DNA of 64,000 nt from an uncultured Clostridia bacterium. GTDB taxonomy: Bacteria > Bacillota > Clostridia > Christensenellales > Borkfalkiaceae. Below are positions 51,226 to 59,264 of the stretch, piece by piece. Positions within the stretch are counted from its first letter, which is position 1, and every line of letters begins with the position of its first letter. The translations under genes and the position numbers were made by a program. The stretch is taken from assembly GCA_934271065.1 (NCBI GenBank), contig CAKQQQ010000005.1:1-64000 (forward strand), written 5' to 3'. Under the pieces are notes generated by a model that did no database searches, had not been told where the DNA came from, and saw only the letters and a list, made by a program, of their open reading frames with translations.

Positions 51226-51993
51226 TTAACTTTTTATCTCTCTTTGCGTGCCGTCTCGCAAAATCTCGTACCCGCCCTTATATATAAGGTCTTCTATCCC
51301 GACGAATTCGTACCCCTGCGCTTTCAGCGGCGCGAATATAAGCGGCAGACTTTCGGCGGTATGCAGACCGTTGTTGTGCATAAGTATTATCGAGCCGCTT
51401 TTTACGCGGCTTATCACGCGCGCGGCTATCTCTTTCGCCGAAAGATTTTTCCAGTCGAGACTGTCTACGTCCCATTGTACGGAATACAGCCCTTCTTCTT
51501 CCGCCGCCGCTATCACTTTATCGTTATAATCCCCGAACGGCGGACGGAACAGCGTAACCTTTTCGCCCGTTATCTTTTCTATCGCGGCTTTCGACGAAGC
51601 GAGTTCGGCTTTTATTTCGCCCTTGCTCAACTTGCTCATATGCGGGTGAGTTTTGCTGTGAGTCTGCACGCTATGCCCCGCTGCGACTATCTTTTTACAA
51701 TAGTCGGGGTACTTTTCCGCCCAGAATTCCACCGCGAAGAAAGTGGCCTTTACTTCGTATTCGTCAAGAATTTCGAGAATTTTATCCGTATATTCCGTAC
51801 CCCACGCGCAATCGAACGACACCGATATTTTATTATCGGCTCTGTCCACGCGATATATCGGCAACAGTTTTTTCGCGGTAGCCGCGGTATAAATCACGTA
51901 ATTTCCGCTGTCCCCCAGCCACGCCGCCGATCCGACGGAAACGACGCACGCCGCTATCAAAACCGCAAGGGTTTTACCGAATCTGCTCTTCAA
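51226..51993 (-). CDS. PdaB-like polysaccharide deacetylase
   Basis: A 255-residue protein from a TTG start with AAAGGAG seven bases upstream. An N-terminal membrane anchor (about 8-27) precedes a CE4 NodB domain: SFDCAWGTEYT (Asp of motif 1), HSKTHPHM (metal His pair, motif 2), RPPFGDYN (motif 3), WDVDSLDWK and LMHNN. The pattern is closest to PdaB/YlxY sporulation deacetylases, which act on N-acetylated sugars of the spore or cell wall. Motif 1 has DCA in place of the usual DD. Upstream of the SSB-like gene on the same strand by 79 nt. Confidence 0.87.
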   Translation of the reverse strand: MKSRFGKTLAVLIAACVVSVGSAAWLGDSGNYVIYTAATAKKLLPIYRVDRADNKISVSFDCAWGTEYTDKILEILDEYEVKATFFAVEFWAEKYPDYCKKIVAAGHSVQTHSKTHPHMSKLSKGEIKAELASSKAAIEKITGEKVTLFRPPFGDYNDKVIAAAEEEGLYSVQWDVDSLDWKNLSAKEIAARVISRVKSGSIILMHNNGLHTAESLPLIFAPLKAQGYEFVGIEDLIYKGGYEILRDGTQREIKS

Positions 51994-52126
51994 TTTTCGC
52001 TCCTTTATTTTACCACGAGAATTTAGTCGAATTACGGGAAACGTTCGCCGTACGCGTCGAATAACGTAATATTTTTACCCGTGTTCCGCGTTAAATTTTA
52101 CGCGCGTCGCGCCCGCGATATTCCCC

Positions 52127-52280
52127 ATGCCGGACAAAAATAATACAAACCTTGCAAAAACGTCGCTATTTACACGCTTTTTTGCAAATTCTCGGACGAT
52201 GTATGTACAACGCGAACGCAACGACTTATTAGCCAAAAACACACCGTCAGACCACGGTTCGTATTATTCTTGTCCGGCAT
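52127..52280. mobile_element. MITE-like element with 25-bp terminal inverted repeats
   Basis: The left end (52127-52151) begins ATGCCGGACAAAAATAATAC and the right end (52256-52280), read on the minus strand, begins ATGCCGGACAAGAATAATAC; 23 of 25 positions match. The interior carries a second inverted pair, TTGCAAAAA and TTTTTTGCAA. It has no gene. No target-site duplication was apparent. A shortened relative lies at 29562-29635. Confidence 0.78.
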
Positions 52281-52313
52281 AGAAAAAAATATTGAAAAAG
52301 TATGTTAAAACGA

Positions 52314-52342
52314 TTGACATAGCGACGCATTAAGAATATAAT
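52314..52342 (+). promoter_or_regulatory. Promoter of the xre-potABCD operon
   Basis: TTGACA (52314-52319), 17-bp spacer, TATAAT (52337-52342). Full consensus, with start of transcription near 52349 and a 64-nt leader holding the operator sites. Confidence 0.88.
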
Positions 52343-52352
52343 TCTTCCGTCA

Positions 52353-52410
52353 GTTTAGGGATTGTAAACTTTTCGTTTATAAAAACTTAACTCTCTAAAC
52401 TTTGTGTTTA
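52353..52410 (+). promoter_or_regulatory. Predicted autoregulatory operators TAAAC-N5-GTTTA
   Basis: Two palindromes of identical form lie at 52365-52379 (TAAACTTTTCGTTTA) and 52396-52410 (TAAACTTTGTGTTTA), centres 31 bp apart, about three DNA turns. An extra GTTTA at 52353 pairs with the first site. They lie between the -10 box and the start codon of the XRE regulator, where bound repressor would block transcription; as RNA, AGTTTAG (52352) can pair with CTAAACT (52395). Confidence 0.65.
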
Positions 52411-52412
52411 GT

Positions 52413-52946
52413 ATGGAACTCGGTATAAAAATCAAGGAACTGCGATTGCATTGCGCGCTTACGCAGGAAGAACTCGCCGACAGGTGCGAATTGACGAAAG
52501 GGTACATAAGTCAACTCGAAAACGATCTGACAAGCCCGTCCATCGCGACGCTCGTGGACATACTGTCCGCGCTCGGCACGAACCTTAAAGAATTCTTTTC
52601 GGACGACGAAGAAGAAAAGATAGTTTTCAAGGAAGAAGACTTCATCGAAAAGGATACGGGCGCGGTCAAAATCAACTGGCTGGTAAACAACGCGCAGAAA
52701 AACGAAATGGAGCCGATAATCGTCGAACTTATGCCCGGTAAGTTTACCGAAGCGGACGTACCGCACGAAGGCGAAGAATTCGGCTACGTTTTATCAGGCA
52801 GCGTGGTGGTGCATCTCGGCAACCGCAAATACCGATGTAACAAGGGCGAAAGTTTTTATTTCGCCGCCGCAAAAACTCATTATATGGAAAACCCGACCGA
52901 CCGCGTGGCTAAATTCATCTGGGTAGCCGCTCCGCCGACGTTTTAA
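52413..52946 (+). CDS. XRE-family regulator with cupin domain (PuuR-like)
   Basis: 177 residues from the ATG at 52413 (a GTG three codons earlier is possible; neither has a clear Shine-Dalgarno). A helix-turn-helix occupies about 5-60 (LTQEELADRCELTKGYISQLE), followed by a small cupin barrel (about 105-172, HEGEEFGYVLSGSVVVHLG). In this family the cupin binds a small ligand and changes DNA binding; several members next to potABCD respond to polyamines. It is the first gene of the operon, 18 nt before potA, and its leader carries paired palindromes. Confidence 0.9.
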   Translation: MELGIKIKELRLHCALTQEELADRCELTKGYISQLENDLTSPSIATLVDILSALGTNLKEFFSDDEEEKIVFKEEDFIEKDTGAVKINWLVNNAQKNEMEPIIVELMPGKFTEADVPHEGEEFGYVLSGSVVVHLGNRKYRCNKGESFYFAAAKTHYMENPTDRVAKFIWVAAPPTF

Positions 52947-52964
52947 TTAAAAAAGGACGATACT

Positions 52965-54467
52965 ATGGAAAAAGAAGAAAAGATCATCGAACTTATCGGA
53001 GTCGAAAAAGTCTTCGACGGTCAGACCGCCGTCGAAAATCTCAACCTTTACGTCAGAAAAGGCGAGTTTATCACCTTTTTAGGGCCGTCGGGTTGCGGTA
53101 AATCCACCACCCTGCGTATGATTGCGGGATTCGAAATGCCTACCAAGGGTAAAATACTGCTCGGCGGCAAAGACATAACGAATCTGCCCCCTTACGAGAG
53201 ACCTATCAACACGGTCTTTCAGCGTTACGCGCTCTTTCCGCATCTCAACGTATACGACAACATAGCGTTCGGGCTTAAACTCAAACGCTACCGCAACACC
53301 TACGTCGACAAGAACGGAAAACAGGTGGTAAAAGTCGAAAAACTCTCTAAAAAGGTAATCGACGCGAAAGTCTCGCGGGTACTTAAACTCGTAGATCTCG
53401 AAGAGTTCGAAAAGCGCGACGTAACCACCCTTTCGGGCGGACAGCAACAGCGTATAGCGATTGCGCGCGCCATAGTCAACGAACCCGAAATTCTGCTTCT
53501 CGACGAACCGCTCGGCGCGCTCGACCTTAAAATGAGAAAGGATATGCAACTCGAACTCAAAGAGATGCACGACAAACTCGGCATAACTTTCATCTACGTC
53601 ACGCACGATCAGGAAGAAGCGCTTACGATGAGCGATACCGTCGTCGTTATGAAAGACGGAACGGTACAGCAGATAGGCACGCCGAAAGATATATACAACG
53701 AGCCGAAAAACGCGTTCGTAGCCGACTTCATAGGCGAAAGCAACATCTTCTCCGGCACGATGACGGGCGACAGAAAGGTGCGCTTTATCAATAAGGTGTT
53801 CGATTGCGTAGACGACTTTCCGAAGAACGAAAAGGTGGACGTGGTGGTCCGCCCCGAAGACGTGTTCCTTGTCGACGAAGGCAAAGGCAAGGTCGACGGC
53901 GTGGTAACTTCGTCGATTTTCAAGGGCGTGCATTACGAAATGGTGGTGACGGTCGGTAAAACCGAAATAGTCGCGCAGGATACCATCGAAAGAAAGGTCG
54001 GCGAAAGATGCTCGGTCATCGTCCGCCCCGACGACATTCACATAATGAAAAAGGAATTCGACGTCAACCGTTACGCGGGCTACATTACCAAAAAGAACAC
54101 GGTATGTTTTGCCGACGGCGAATTCGAATGCGACGTAACCCAACTCTGCGAAGGCAGCGTTCTCGACGAAGAAGGCTATCTTGTAACCAAAGAAGGCGAA
54201 AAAATCGACCTTACCGACGTAGACGTCAACGTGGAAGTCGGGCTTAAAGACGTCGAAATTATCGACAACGACGTGGACGGGGAAGCCGCAGGCACGATCG
54301 TTCAGATAGTTTACAAAGGCGATCACTATCAGGTAATTATCCGCACCGACGACGAAGAAGAAGATTTCGTAGTAGACACCGAATATACCTGGAACGAAAA
54401 CGACCGCGTATCGGTTAAAATACCCGCGGACAAAATCAAACTTTCGTTAAAGGCGGCTGCGAAGTAA
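52965..54467 (+). CDS. potA: Spermidine/putrescine ABC transporter ATPase PotA, extended C-terminus
   Basis: A 500-residue ABC ATPase with Walker A GPSGCGKST (40-48), signature LSGGQ (156-160) and Walker B LLLDEP. A 15-20-residue insertion near 109-128 (YRNTYVDKNGKQ) precedes the signature. The C-terminal regulatory part is about 120 residues longer than in E. coli PotA (378): after a TOBE domain (about 275-350) there is an acidic second domain ending in a further TOBE-like segment (IVYKGDHYQVIIRT). It powers polyamine import through PotB/PotC. potB starts one base after its stop. Confidence 0.92.
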   Translation: MEKEEKIIELIGVEKVFDGQTAVENLNLYVRKGEFITFLGPSGCGKSTTLRMIAGFEMPTKGKILLGGKDITNLPPYERPINTVFQRYALFPHLNVYDNIAFGLKLKRYRNTYVDKNGKQVVKVEKLSKKVIDAKVSRVLKLVDLEEFEKRDVTTLSGGQQQRIAIARAIVNEPEILLLDEPLGALDLKMRKDMQLELKEMHDKLGITFIYVTHDQEEALTMSDTVVVMKDGTVQQIGTPKDIYNEPKNAFVADFIGESNIFSGTMTGDRKVRFINKVFDCVDDFPKNEKVDVVVRPEDVFLVDEGKGKVDGVVTSSIFKGVHYEMVVTVGKTEIVAQDTIERKVGERCSVIVRPDDIHIMKKEFDVNRYAGYITKKNTVCFADGEFECDVTQLCEGSVLDEEGYLVTKEGEKIDLTDVDVNVEVGLKDVEIIDNDVDGEAAGTIVQIVYKGDHYQVIIRTDDEEEDFVVDTEYTWNENDRVSVKIPADKIKLSLKAAAK

Positions 54468-54468
54468 A

Positions 54469-55311
54469 ATGAAGGCTCTGAAATTTTCAAGAAAAAATCT
54501 CGGTATCCCCTACGCGGTGTTTCTGATCGCGTTCGTGGTGTTTCCGTTGCTTCTGATAATTCTGTACGCCTTTACGGTAGAGAACAGAGAAATCGTCAAC
54601 AACGACGTTTCGGCGTTCACGTTTTCTCTCGCCAACTTCAAGGCGTTCTTCACTTCGGCGACGAATATCCGCGCGGTATATATAAGTTTCGCGCTCGCGA
54701 TAATAACCACCGTCGTATGCCTTATCGTCGCCTACCCCGTAGCGTACATTCTCGCGCGGTCAAAACTCAAAACCCGCTCGGTACTGCTTATGGTATTCAT
54801 ACTGCCGATGTGGATCAACTTCGTTCTCCGCACGGCGGCGATGAAAGAATTACTGTTCGCGCTCGGTTTTTACAACTCCAACAAAATGAGTCTTTTCAAT
54901 ACCGTGATAGGTATGGTGTACGACTACCTGCCTTTTACGATATTACCGCTCTATACGGTGCTTATCAAACTCGATAAGAACGTACTCGAAGCGTCGCAGG
55001 ATCTCGGCGCGACGAGCGGACAGACGTTCTTTAAGGTGGTAGTTCCGCTCTCCGCGCCCGGAATCGTCAGCGCGGTTACGATGGTGCTTCTGCCCACTAC
55101 CACGAGTTACGTCGTTTCGGATACGCTCGGCAACGGTAACGTTACCATTATCGGCAAACTTATCGAAAATCAGTTCTCGACTATGTTCGACTGGCACGCC
55201 GGCTCGGCAATCGCGATGATACTGCTCGTGCTTATATTCATAACGATGCTCATTACCAACAAATTCTCAAGCGACGAAGAAGTTAATACGAGAGGTGGCG
55301 GATTATGGTAA
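54469..55311 (+). CDS. potB: Spermidine/putrescine ABC transporter permease PotB
   Basis: A 280-residue membrane protein with six predicted helices and the permease EAA loop (EASQDLGATSGQTFFKVVVPLSAPGI, about 178-203) that docks on PotA. With PotC it forms the polyamine channel. The start is one base after potA and seven bases overlap potC, so translation is coupled through the operon. Confidence 0.93.
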   Translation: MKALKFSRKNLGIPYAVFLIAFVVFPLLLIILYAFTVENREIVNNDVSAFTFSLANFKAFFTSATNIRAVYISFALAIITTVVCLIVAYPVAYILARSKLKTRSVLLMVFILPMWINFVLRTAAMKELLFALGFYNSNKMSLFNTVIGMVYDYLPFTILPLYTVLIKLDKNVLEASQDLGATSGQTFFKVVVPLSAPGIVSAVTMVLLPTTTSYVVSDTLGNGNVTIIGKLIENQFSTMFDWHAGSAIAMILLVLIFITMLITNKFSSDEEVNTRGGGLW

Positions 55312-56111
55312 AAAAAGTTCTCAAATGGGTTTATCTGTTCGCCGTAATAGCGTTCCTGTACGCGCCCATCGTCCTGCTCACGATCTACTCGTTCAACCTT
55401 TCGCCGTCTATCGGCGTCTGGTCCAAGGAATGGGGTTTCAAACTCTATAAAGACCTTTTCACGGACGAGAGCCTTAAAACCACGGTTCTGAACACGATTA
55501 TTCTCGCCCTGCTCGCCGCGGCATGTTCCACCATACTCGGCACGATCGGCGCGATAGGCTCGTTCTACTCCAAGAAAAAGGTTAAAAAGGCTTTCGACAC
55601 GATAACGAACGTACCCGTCATCAACGCCGAAATAGTAACCGCAATTTCAATCGCGCTCGTCTGTACTATGTTCGCGTTCGGAAGGACTTACGCTTCGCTT
55701 TTAATCGGGCATATAGTATTGTGCTTCCCGTTCGTGTACCTTTCGGTTCTGCCCAAACTCAAACAACTCGACGGCAATCTTTACGAAGCGGCTCTCGATC
55801 TCGGCGCAAGCCCGACCAAAGCCTTGTTTTCCGTCATATTGCCCGAGATTTTACCCGGTATACTCAGCGGCTTTACGCTGGCTATAACCCTGTCGCTCGA
55901 CGACTATATCATCACTACGTTTACCCGCCCGCCGACGTTCGATACCATTTCGACGTACGTCTTCGACGCTTACGCGAAAGGCGGAAAAGGCTCGTCCGTA
56001 CCCGCGCTCCGCGCGCTGTCGGCAATAATCTTCCTTATAATGGTAATCTACGTCGCGGTAAAGAACGTAATCGCAGTAAAGGGGGCTAAGAAAAATGAAA
56101 AGAAGTATTAG
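55305..56111 (+). CDS. potC: Spermidine/putrescine ABC transporter permease PotC
   Basis: A 268-residue membrane protein with six predicted helices and an EAA loop (EAALDLGASPTKALFSVILPEILPGIL). It is the second permease of the PotABCD importer. It overlaps potB by 7 and potD by 17 bases. A short basic tail (KNVIAVKGAKKNEKKY) ends the protein. Confidence 0.93.
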   Translation: MVKKVLKWVYLFAVIAFLYAPIVLLTIYSFNLSPSIGVWSKEWGFKLYKDLFTDESLKTTVLNTIILALLAAACSTILGTIGAIGSFYSKKKVKKAFDTITNVPVINAEIVTAISIALVCTMFAFGRTYASLLIGHIVLCFPFVYLSVLPKLKQLDGNLYEAALDLGASPTKALFSVILPEILPGILSGFTLAITLSLDDYIITTFTRPPTFDTISTYVFDAYAKGGKGSSVPALRALSAIIFLIMVIYVAVKNVIAVKGAKKNEKKY

Positions 56112-57783
56112 TCTGCTGACCGCCGCCCTTACGGCGTTCGCTGCCGTCGCGCCGCTCGCTTCGTGCGGAAAGACCAAAAAAAGCAACGTCGAATATCTCA
56201 ACGTGTTCAACGCCGAAGAGTATATTTCCGAATACAACGCCGAGTGGGAAACCGTCGACGTGCTGAAAGAATTCGAAAAATACGCAAGCGAAAAACGCGG
56301 GCATACCGTCAAGGTAAGATACTCGACTTTCGGCACGATCGAAAATATGTACAACGAGTTGCAACTTACCAAGCGTAAAAGCGGGGACGGATACGTTTAC
56401 AACTACGATCTCGTATGCCCGTCCGACTATATGATTCAGCGTATGATAAAAGAAGATATGCTTGAAAAGTACGACGTTAAAAGCGACGGCTCGTACGAAA
56501 GCATACCTAATTACAACGAATACGCGTCGGGCTTTATCACCGACCTGTTCGCCGACAAAGGCTGGAACGAATACGCCGTAGGGTATATGTGGGGAACGAT
56601 GGGCTTTATTTACAACCCCAAAGTCCTTGCCGCCAACAACGCCGCTTTCGCCGCGGCTATCGACGGACTCGAAGGCAAAGAACTCGTAACCGCTTCCGAG
56701 ACCTTCGTCGCTTCGTGGGAACTGCCCTGGAACGCCTACTACAAAAATCTCGGCACGATAAAAGACAGTATACGCGACACCTACGCGCTTGCGGTAGGCT
56801 ACGTTTACCGCGACTGTCTGCTTAAACTCAACGCGCTTTACGAAAACGGGAAAATTCCCGTGGAAGAATACCGCGAAATACTCGTCAAGATATTCAACAA
56901 CGTCGACAGCGATCTCGTCGCGGATATAGAAGGGCTTGAAGAAGTCAGACTCCGCGCCGACGAAGAAGGCACGCGCGAAGCGATAAAGATAGTTAAAGAC
57001 GGCGTGAACGCGCTTAACGGAGTCGCCACGGTAGACGCCGCCGAACGCGAATTGAAAACGCTTAAAAACAACGTGTACGGCTTTGAAGTGGACAGCGGCA
57101 AAAAGGATATGGCGGCGGGTAAAATAGCAATCAACTTCGCGTGGTCGGGCGACGCCGCGTACACTCTCGACCTTGCCGACGAAGACGACGGCGCGACGCT
57201 TTACTACGCCGTACCCAAAGAAGGCAGCAATATCTGGTTCGACGCGTGGGTTATGCCCAAGGGCGCGAACAAAGAACTCGCGCAGATGTTCGTGGACTTT
57301 TTGTCTTCGCCCGAAATCGTTATCAGCAATATGGACTATATCGGCTACGTCAGCCCGATCGCCGGCGAAGAAGTGTTCGAGCATATGCTTGAAACTTACG
57401 ACCTTACTCTCGAACCGACCGAAGACAACACCGAAAAGATAGACTATTCTTACTTCTTCACGAACGTGGAAAACGCCGTGGTATACTCTTCCGCCGACAA
57501 TATCGGCAGACAACTTACCACGCAATACCCCACCAAAGACATAGTCGACCGCTGCGCGATAATGACCGCGCTCAACCGTCACGAACTCAGCCGCCTTAAC
57601 GATATGTGGAGCGACGTAAAAGTCGGTAACCTTCCGTTATGGATACTCGTAGGCGTGCCTGCGGTAATCGTTCTGGCGTTGCTTATATGGCTCGTCGCGG
57701 CGTTGCTTAAAAAACACGGAATAAAGTTACGCCTGCCCAAACGCGATTACGGCAAACTTATTTCGAGCGTCAGGATTAAATAA
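56095..57783 (+). CDS. potD: PotD-like polyamine-binding protein with lipid and C-terminal membrane anchors
   Basis: A 562-residue extracellular binding protein, about 200 residues longer than usual PotD. It has a lipoprotein signal peptide (lipobox LASC, C24), the PotD-type start LNVFNAEEYIS, and the late motif WSGDAAYTLD...FDAWVMPKGANK. Residues about 220-330 form a helical, charged insertion. A second hydrophobic helix near 517-543 is followed by a basic tail, so the protein is anchored at both ends. It delivers putrescine/spermidine to PotBC. Start overlaps potC by 17 bases; a G-rich ribosome site (AAGGGGG) precedes it. Confidence 0.88.
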   Translation: MKRSISLLTAALTAFAAVAPLASCGKTKKSNVEYLNVFNAEEYISEYNAEWETVDVLKEFEKYASEKRGHTVKVRYSTFGTIENMYNELQLTKRKSGDGYVYNYDLVCPSDYMIQRMIKEDMLEKYDVKSDGSYESIPNYNEYASGFITDLFADKGWNEYAVGYMWGTMGFIYNPKVLAANNAAFAAAIDGLEGKELVTASETFVASWELPWNAYYKNLGTIKDSIRDTYALAVGYVYRDCLLKLNALYENGKIPVEEYREILVKIFNNVDSDLVADIEGLEEVRLRADEEGTREAIKIVKDGVNALNGVATVDAAERELKTLKNNVYGFEVDSGKKDMAAGKIAINFAWSGDAAYTLDLADEDDGATLYYAVPKEGSNIWFDAWVMPKGANKELAQMFVDFLSSPEIVISNMDYIGYVSPIAGEEVFEHMLETYDLTLEPTEDNTEKIDYSYFFTNVENAVVYSSADNIGRQLTTQYPTKDIVDRCAIMTALNRHELSRLNDMWSDVKVGNLPLWILVGVPAVIVLALLIWLVAALLKKHGIKLRLPKRDYGKLISSVRIK

Positions 57784-57808
57784 ATTTTCCGCGCGACGCC
57801 GAAAATCG

Positions 57809-57837
57809 TTGACATATTCCGCGCGTCGGCGTATAAT
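57809..57837 (+). promoter_or_regulatory. Promoter of the TPP riboswitch-thiT unit
   Basis: TTGACA (57809-57814), 17-bp spacer, TATAAT (57832-57837), starting 26 bp after the potD stop. Transcription begins a few bases before the riboswitch. Confidence 0.88.
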
Positions 57838-57849
57838 TTACACGAATTT

Positions 57850-57934
57850 AATCGTCAGGGGTGCGGTGGCTTTCGCCACGGCTGAGATTATACCCGTTGA
57901 ACCCGACAAGGTAATGCTTGACTGGGGAGATAGT
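57850..57934 (+). ncRNA. TPP riboswitch (THI element)
   Basis: The conserved TPP-aptamer elements appear in order: GGGGTGC at 57858-57864, a variable P3 stem GGTGGC/GCCAC, GCTGAGA at 57881-57887, TACCCG, TTGAACCCGA, then GGTAATGC and a closing GGGGAG. TPP binding should favour the terminator that follows (57951-57984) and shut off thiT. Confidence 0.93.
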
Positions 57935-57950
57935 TTTTCTGTGCCGCGTT

Positions 57951-57984
57951 GCCCCTTTACGCCTTTTGGCGTAAAGGGGCTTTT
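57951..57984 (+). terminator. Riboswitch-controlled terminator
   Basis: Perfect 13-bp stem GCCCCTTTACGCC (57951-57963) with GGCGTAAAGGGGC (57968-57980), loop TTTT, then TTTTAAT. It lies between the aptamer and thiT. Confidence 0.88.
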
Positions 57985-58016
57985 AATAAGAATTACCCCC
58001 GACGAAAGGAGTTTTT

Positions 58017-59147
58017 ATGAAAGATATAGACAAATTGTTGCAACTCGGCGAAGAGACGCTCGAAACCGTAATCGGCGGCTTACAGGCGTTCTCTTTATGG
58101 CTCGCGCTCGGCGTGGCGGCGGCTCTCGCGATAGCGTTCGCGGTAATCTTTTTCAGAAAGAAAGACGCTCTGCCCGCTTTCAGAAAATTCGCCGTCGGCG
58201 TTATAGTCGGCTTCTCGGTAACGCTCGTGGCGACTTTCCTGTTCCTGCAAATTTCGAGAATGACGCTTAAAGGCAAGACGGACGGCGCGTTCTGGCTGTT
58301 TATAGGCTTTTTCGTAACCCTGCTCGTTCTCGTAGCCGTCGGCGCGATAATGAAGTCGCGCGCTCCGCAGGCGTTTAAGTACTTCGTTTATATCGCGTAC
58401 TCGATAGTCGTTATCTACACGATCGTACTTATCGTCTGCATAAGATTTACCAAATCTTACGACAAAAACGAAGTCGAACCTTTACATAAAGCGGTTTACT
58501 ACGTTATATCCGCCCTGCTCGTAGCGGCGATACTCGCGTTGTCGTTCGTGTTCGGAAAGGACGAAGGCACGGCTAATACTTCTAAAAACCTTGCGTACGC
58601 GGGCGTTTGCATCGCGCTTTCGTTCGCGCTCTCTTACGTCAAATTCTTCTCGTTGCCTATGGGCGGCTCGATAACTCTCGCGAGTATGCTTCCGCTTATG
58701 ATTTATTCGTATATATTCGGCGCGAGAAAGGGCGTGTTCGCGGGGCTTATCTACGGCGTTTTGCAATTCATACAGAACCCGCAGGTATACGAATGGATGC
58801 AGATACTGCTCGACTACCCCGTCGCGTTCTCCGCGCTCGGTCTTGCGGGCATCGCAAAGAAATTCAAATTCCTTAAAGGCAACGCTATTGCCGAAATCAT
58901 CGTCGGTATGACTATCGCGTGCGTGTTCAGATACGCCGCGCACGTTATAAGCGGTTACTTCGTGTTCGGCGTATGGGGCAACGACTGGAATTTAAGCCCG
59001 ATCGCGTACAGTTTCGCGTATAACTCGTTCGTACTCGTGGAACTCGCAATCAACGTAATCGCCGCGGCTCTGCTGTTCGCTTCCGCAAGCGTAAGAAATC
59101 TGATAGCGAGCGTAAACCCGAAACCCGTTTTACCCGTAAACGAATAA
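58017..59147 (+). CDS. thiT: ThiT-like thiamin ECF transporter component with extra N-terminal membrane domain
   Basis: 376 residues, twice the usual ThiT length. Residues from about 190 to the end match ThiT: SLPMGGSITLASMLPLMIYSYIFG, FAGLIYGVLQFIQNPQVYEW, ILLDYPVAFSALGLAG, and a final VELAINVIAA helix. ThiT is the substrate-binding S component that joins the EcfAAT module (not in the window) to import thiamin. The first 185 residues hold about five additional membrane helices of unrecognised family. AAGGAG precedes the ATG, and the TPP riboswitch upstream confirms the thiamin role. Confidence 0.9.
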   Translation: MKDIDKLLQLGEETLETVIGGLQAFSLWLALGVAAALAIAFAVIFFRKKDALPAFRKFAVGVIVGFSVTLVATFLFLQISRMTLKGKTDGAFWLFIGFFVTLLVLVAVGAIMKSRAPQAFKYFVYIAYSIVVIYTIVLIVCIRFTKSYDKNEVEPLHKAVYYVISALLVAAILALSFVFGKDEGTANTSKNLAYAGVCIALSFALSYVKFFSLPMGGSITLASMLPLMIYSYIFGARKGVFAGLIYGVLQFIQNPQVYEWMQILLDYPVAFSALGLAGIAKKFKFLKGNAIAEIIVGMTIACVFRYAAHVISGYFVFGVWGNDWNLSPIAYSFAYNSFVLVELAINVIAAALLFASASVRNLIASVNPKPVLPVNE

Positions 59148-59196
59148 ATAGTCGCGGGCGTTAAACGCAACGACTCGCGGCTTAAAACGTCCGCGC

Positions 59197-59237
59197 AAAA
59201 ACGGCTCGGTCGGAAAAATTCCGACCGAGCCGTTTTT
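59197..59237. terminator. Terminator after thiT
   Basis: Nineteen-base-pair stem AAAAACGGCTCGGTCGGAA (59197-59215) with its complement (59219-59237), loop AAA, then TTAT. A- and T-runs on both sides make it bidirectional for the convergent gene ending at 59265. Confidence 0.9.
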
Positions 59238-59264
59238 TATGCAAAGTAGCGATATGCGCGCGCC

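Larger units (their letters stand above)
51994..52412. other. Intergenic region with a MITE-like element and the XRE promoter
   Basis: After about 130 bp without recognisable signals comes a 154-bp element with terminal inverted repeats (52127-52280), then a consensus promoter (52314-52342) and an operator-rich leader (52352-52411). No reading frame of coding character was seen. Confidence 0.75.

Noticed and set aside
52251..52275. tRNA T-arm-like GGTTCG within the repeat element
   Set aside because: No acceptor, D or anticodon arms can be formed around it, and the block is explained by the terminal inverted repeat.
56086..57582. A 498-codon open frame opposite potD, and a similar one opposite potA (53079-54326)
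   Set aside because: Both mirror real genes of an operon with overlapping starts; amino-acid composition (Val, Phe, Arg rich) is typical of antisense reading here.
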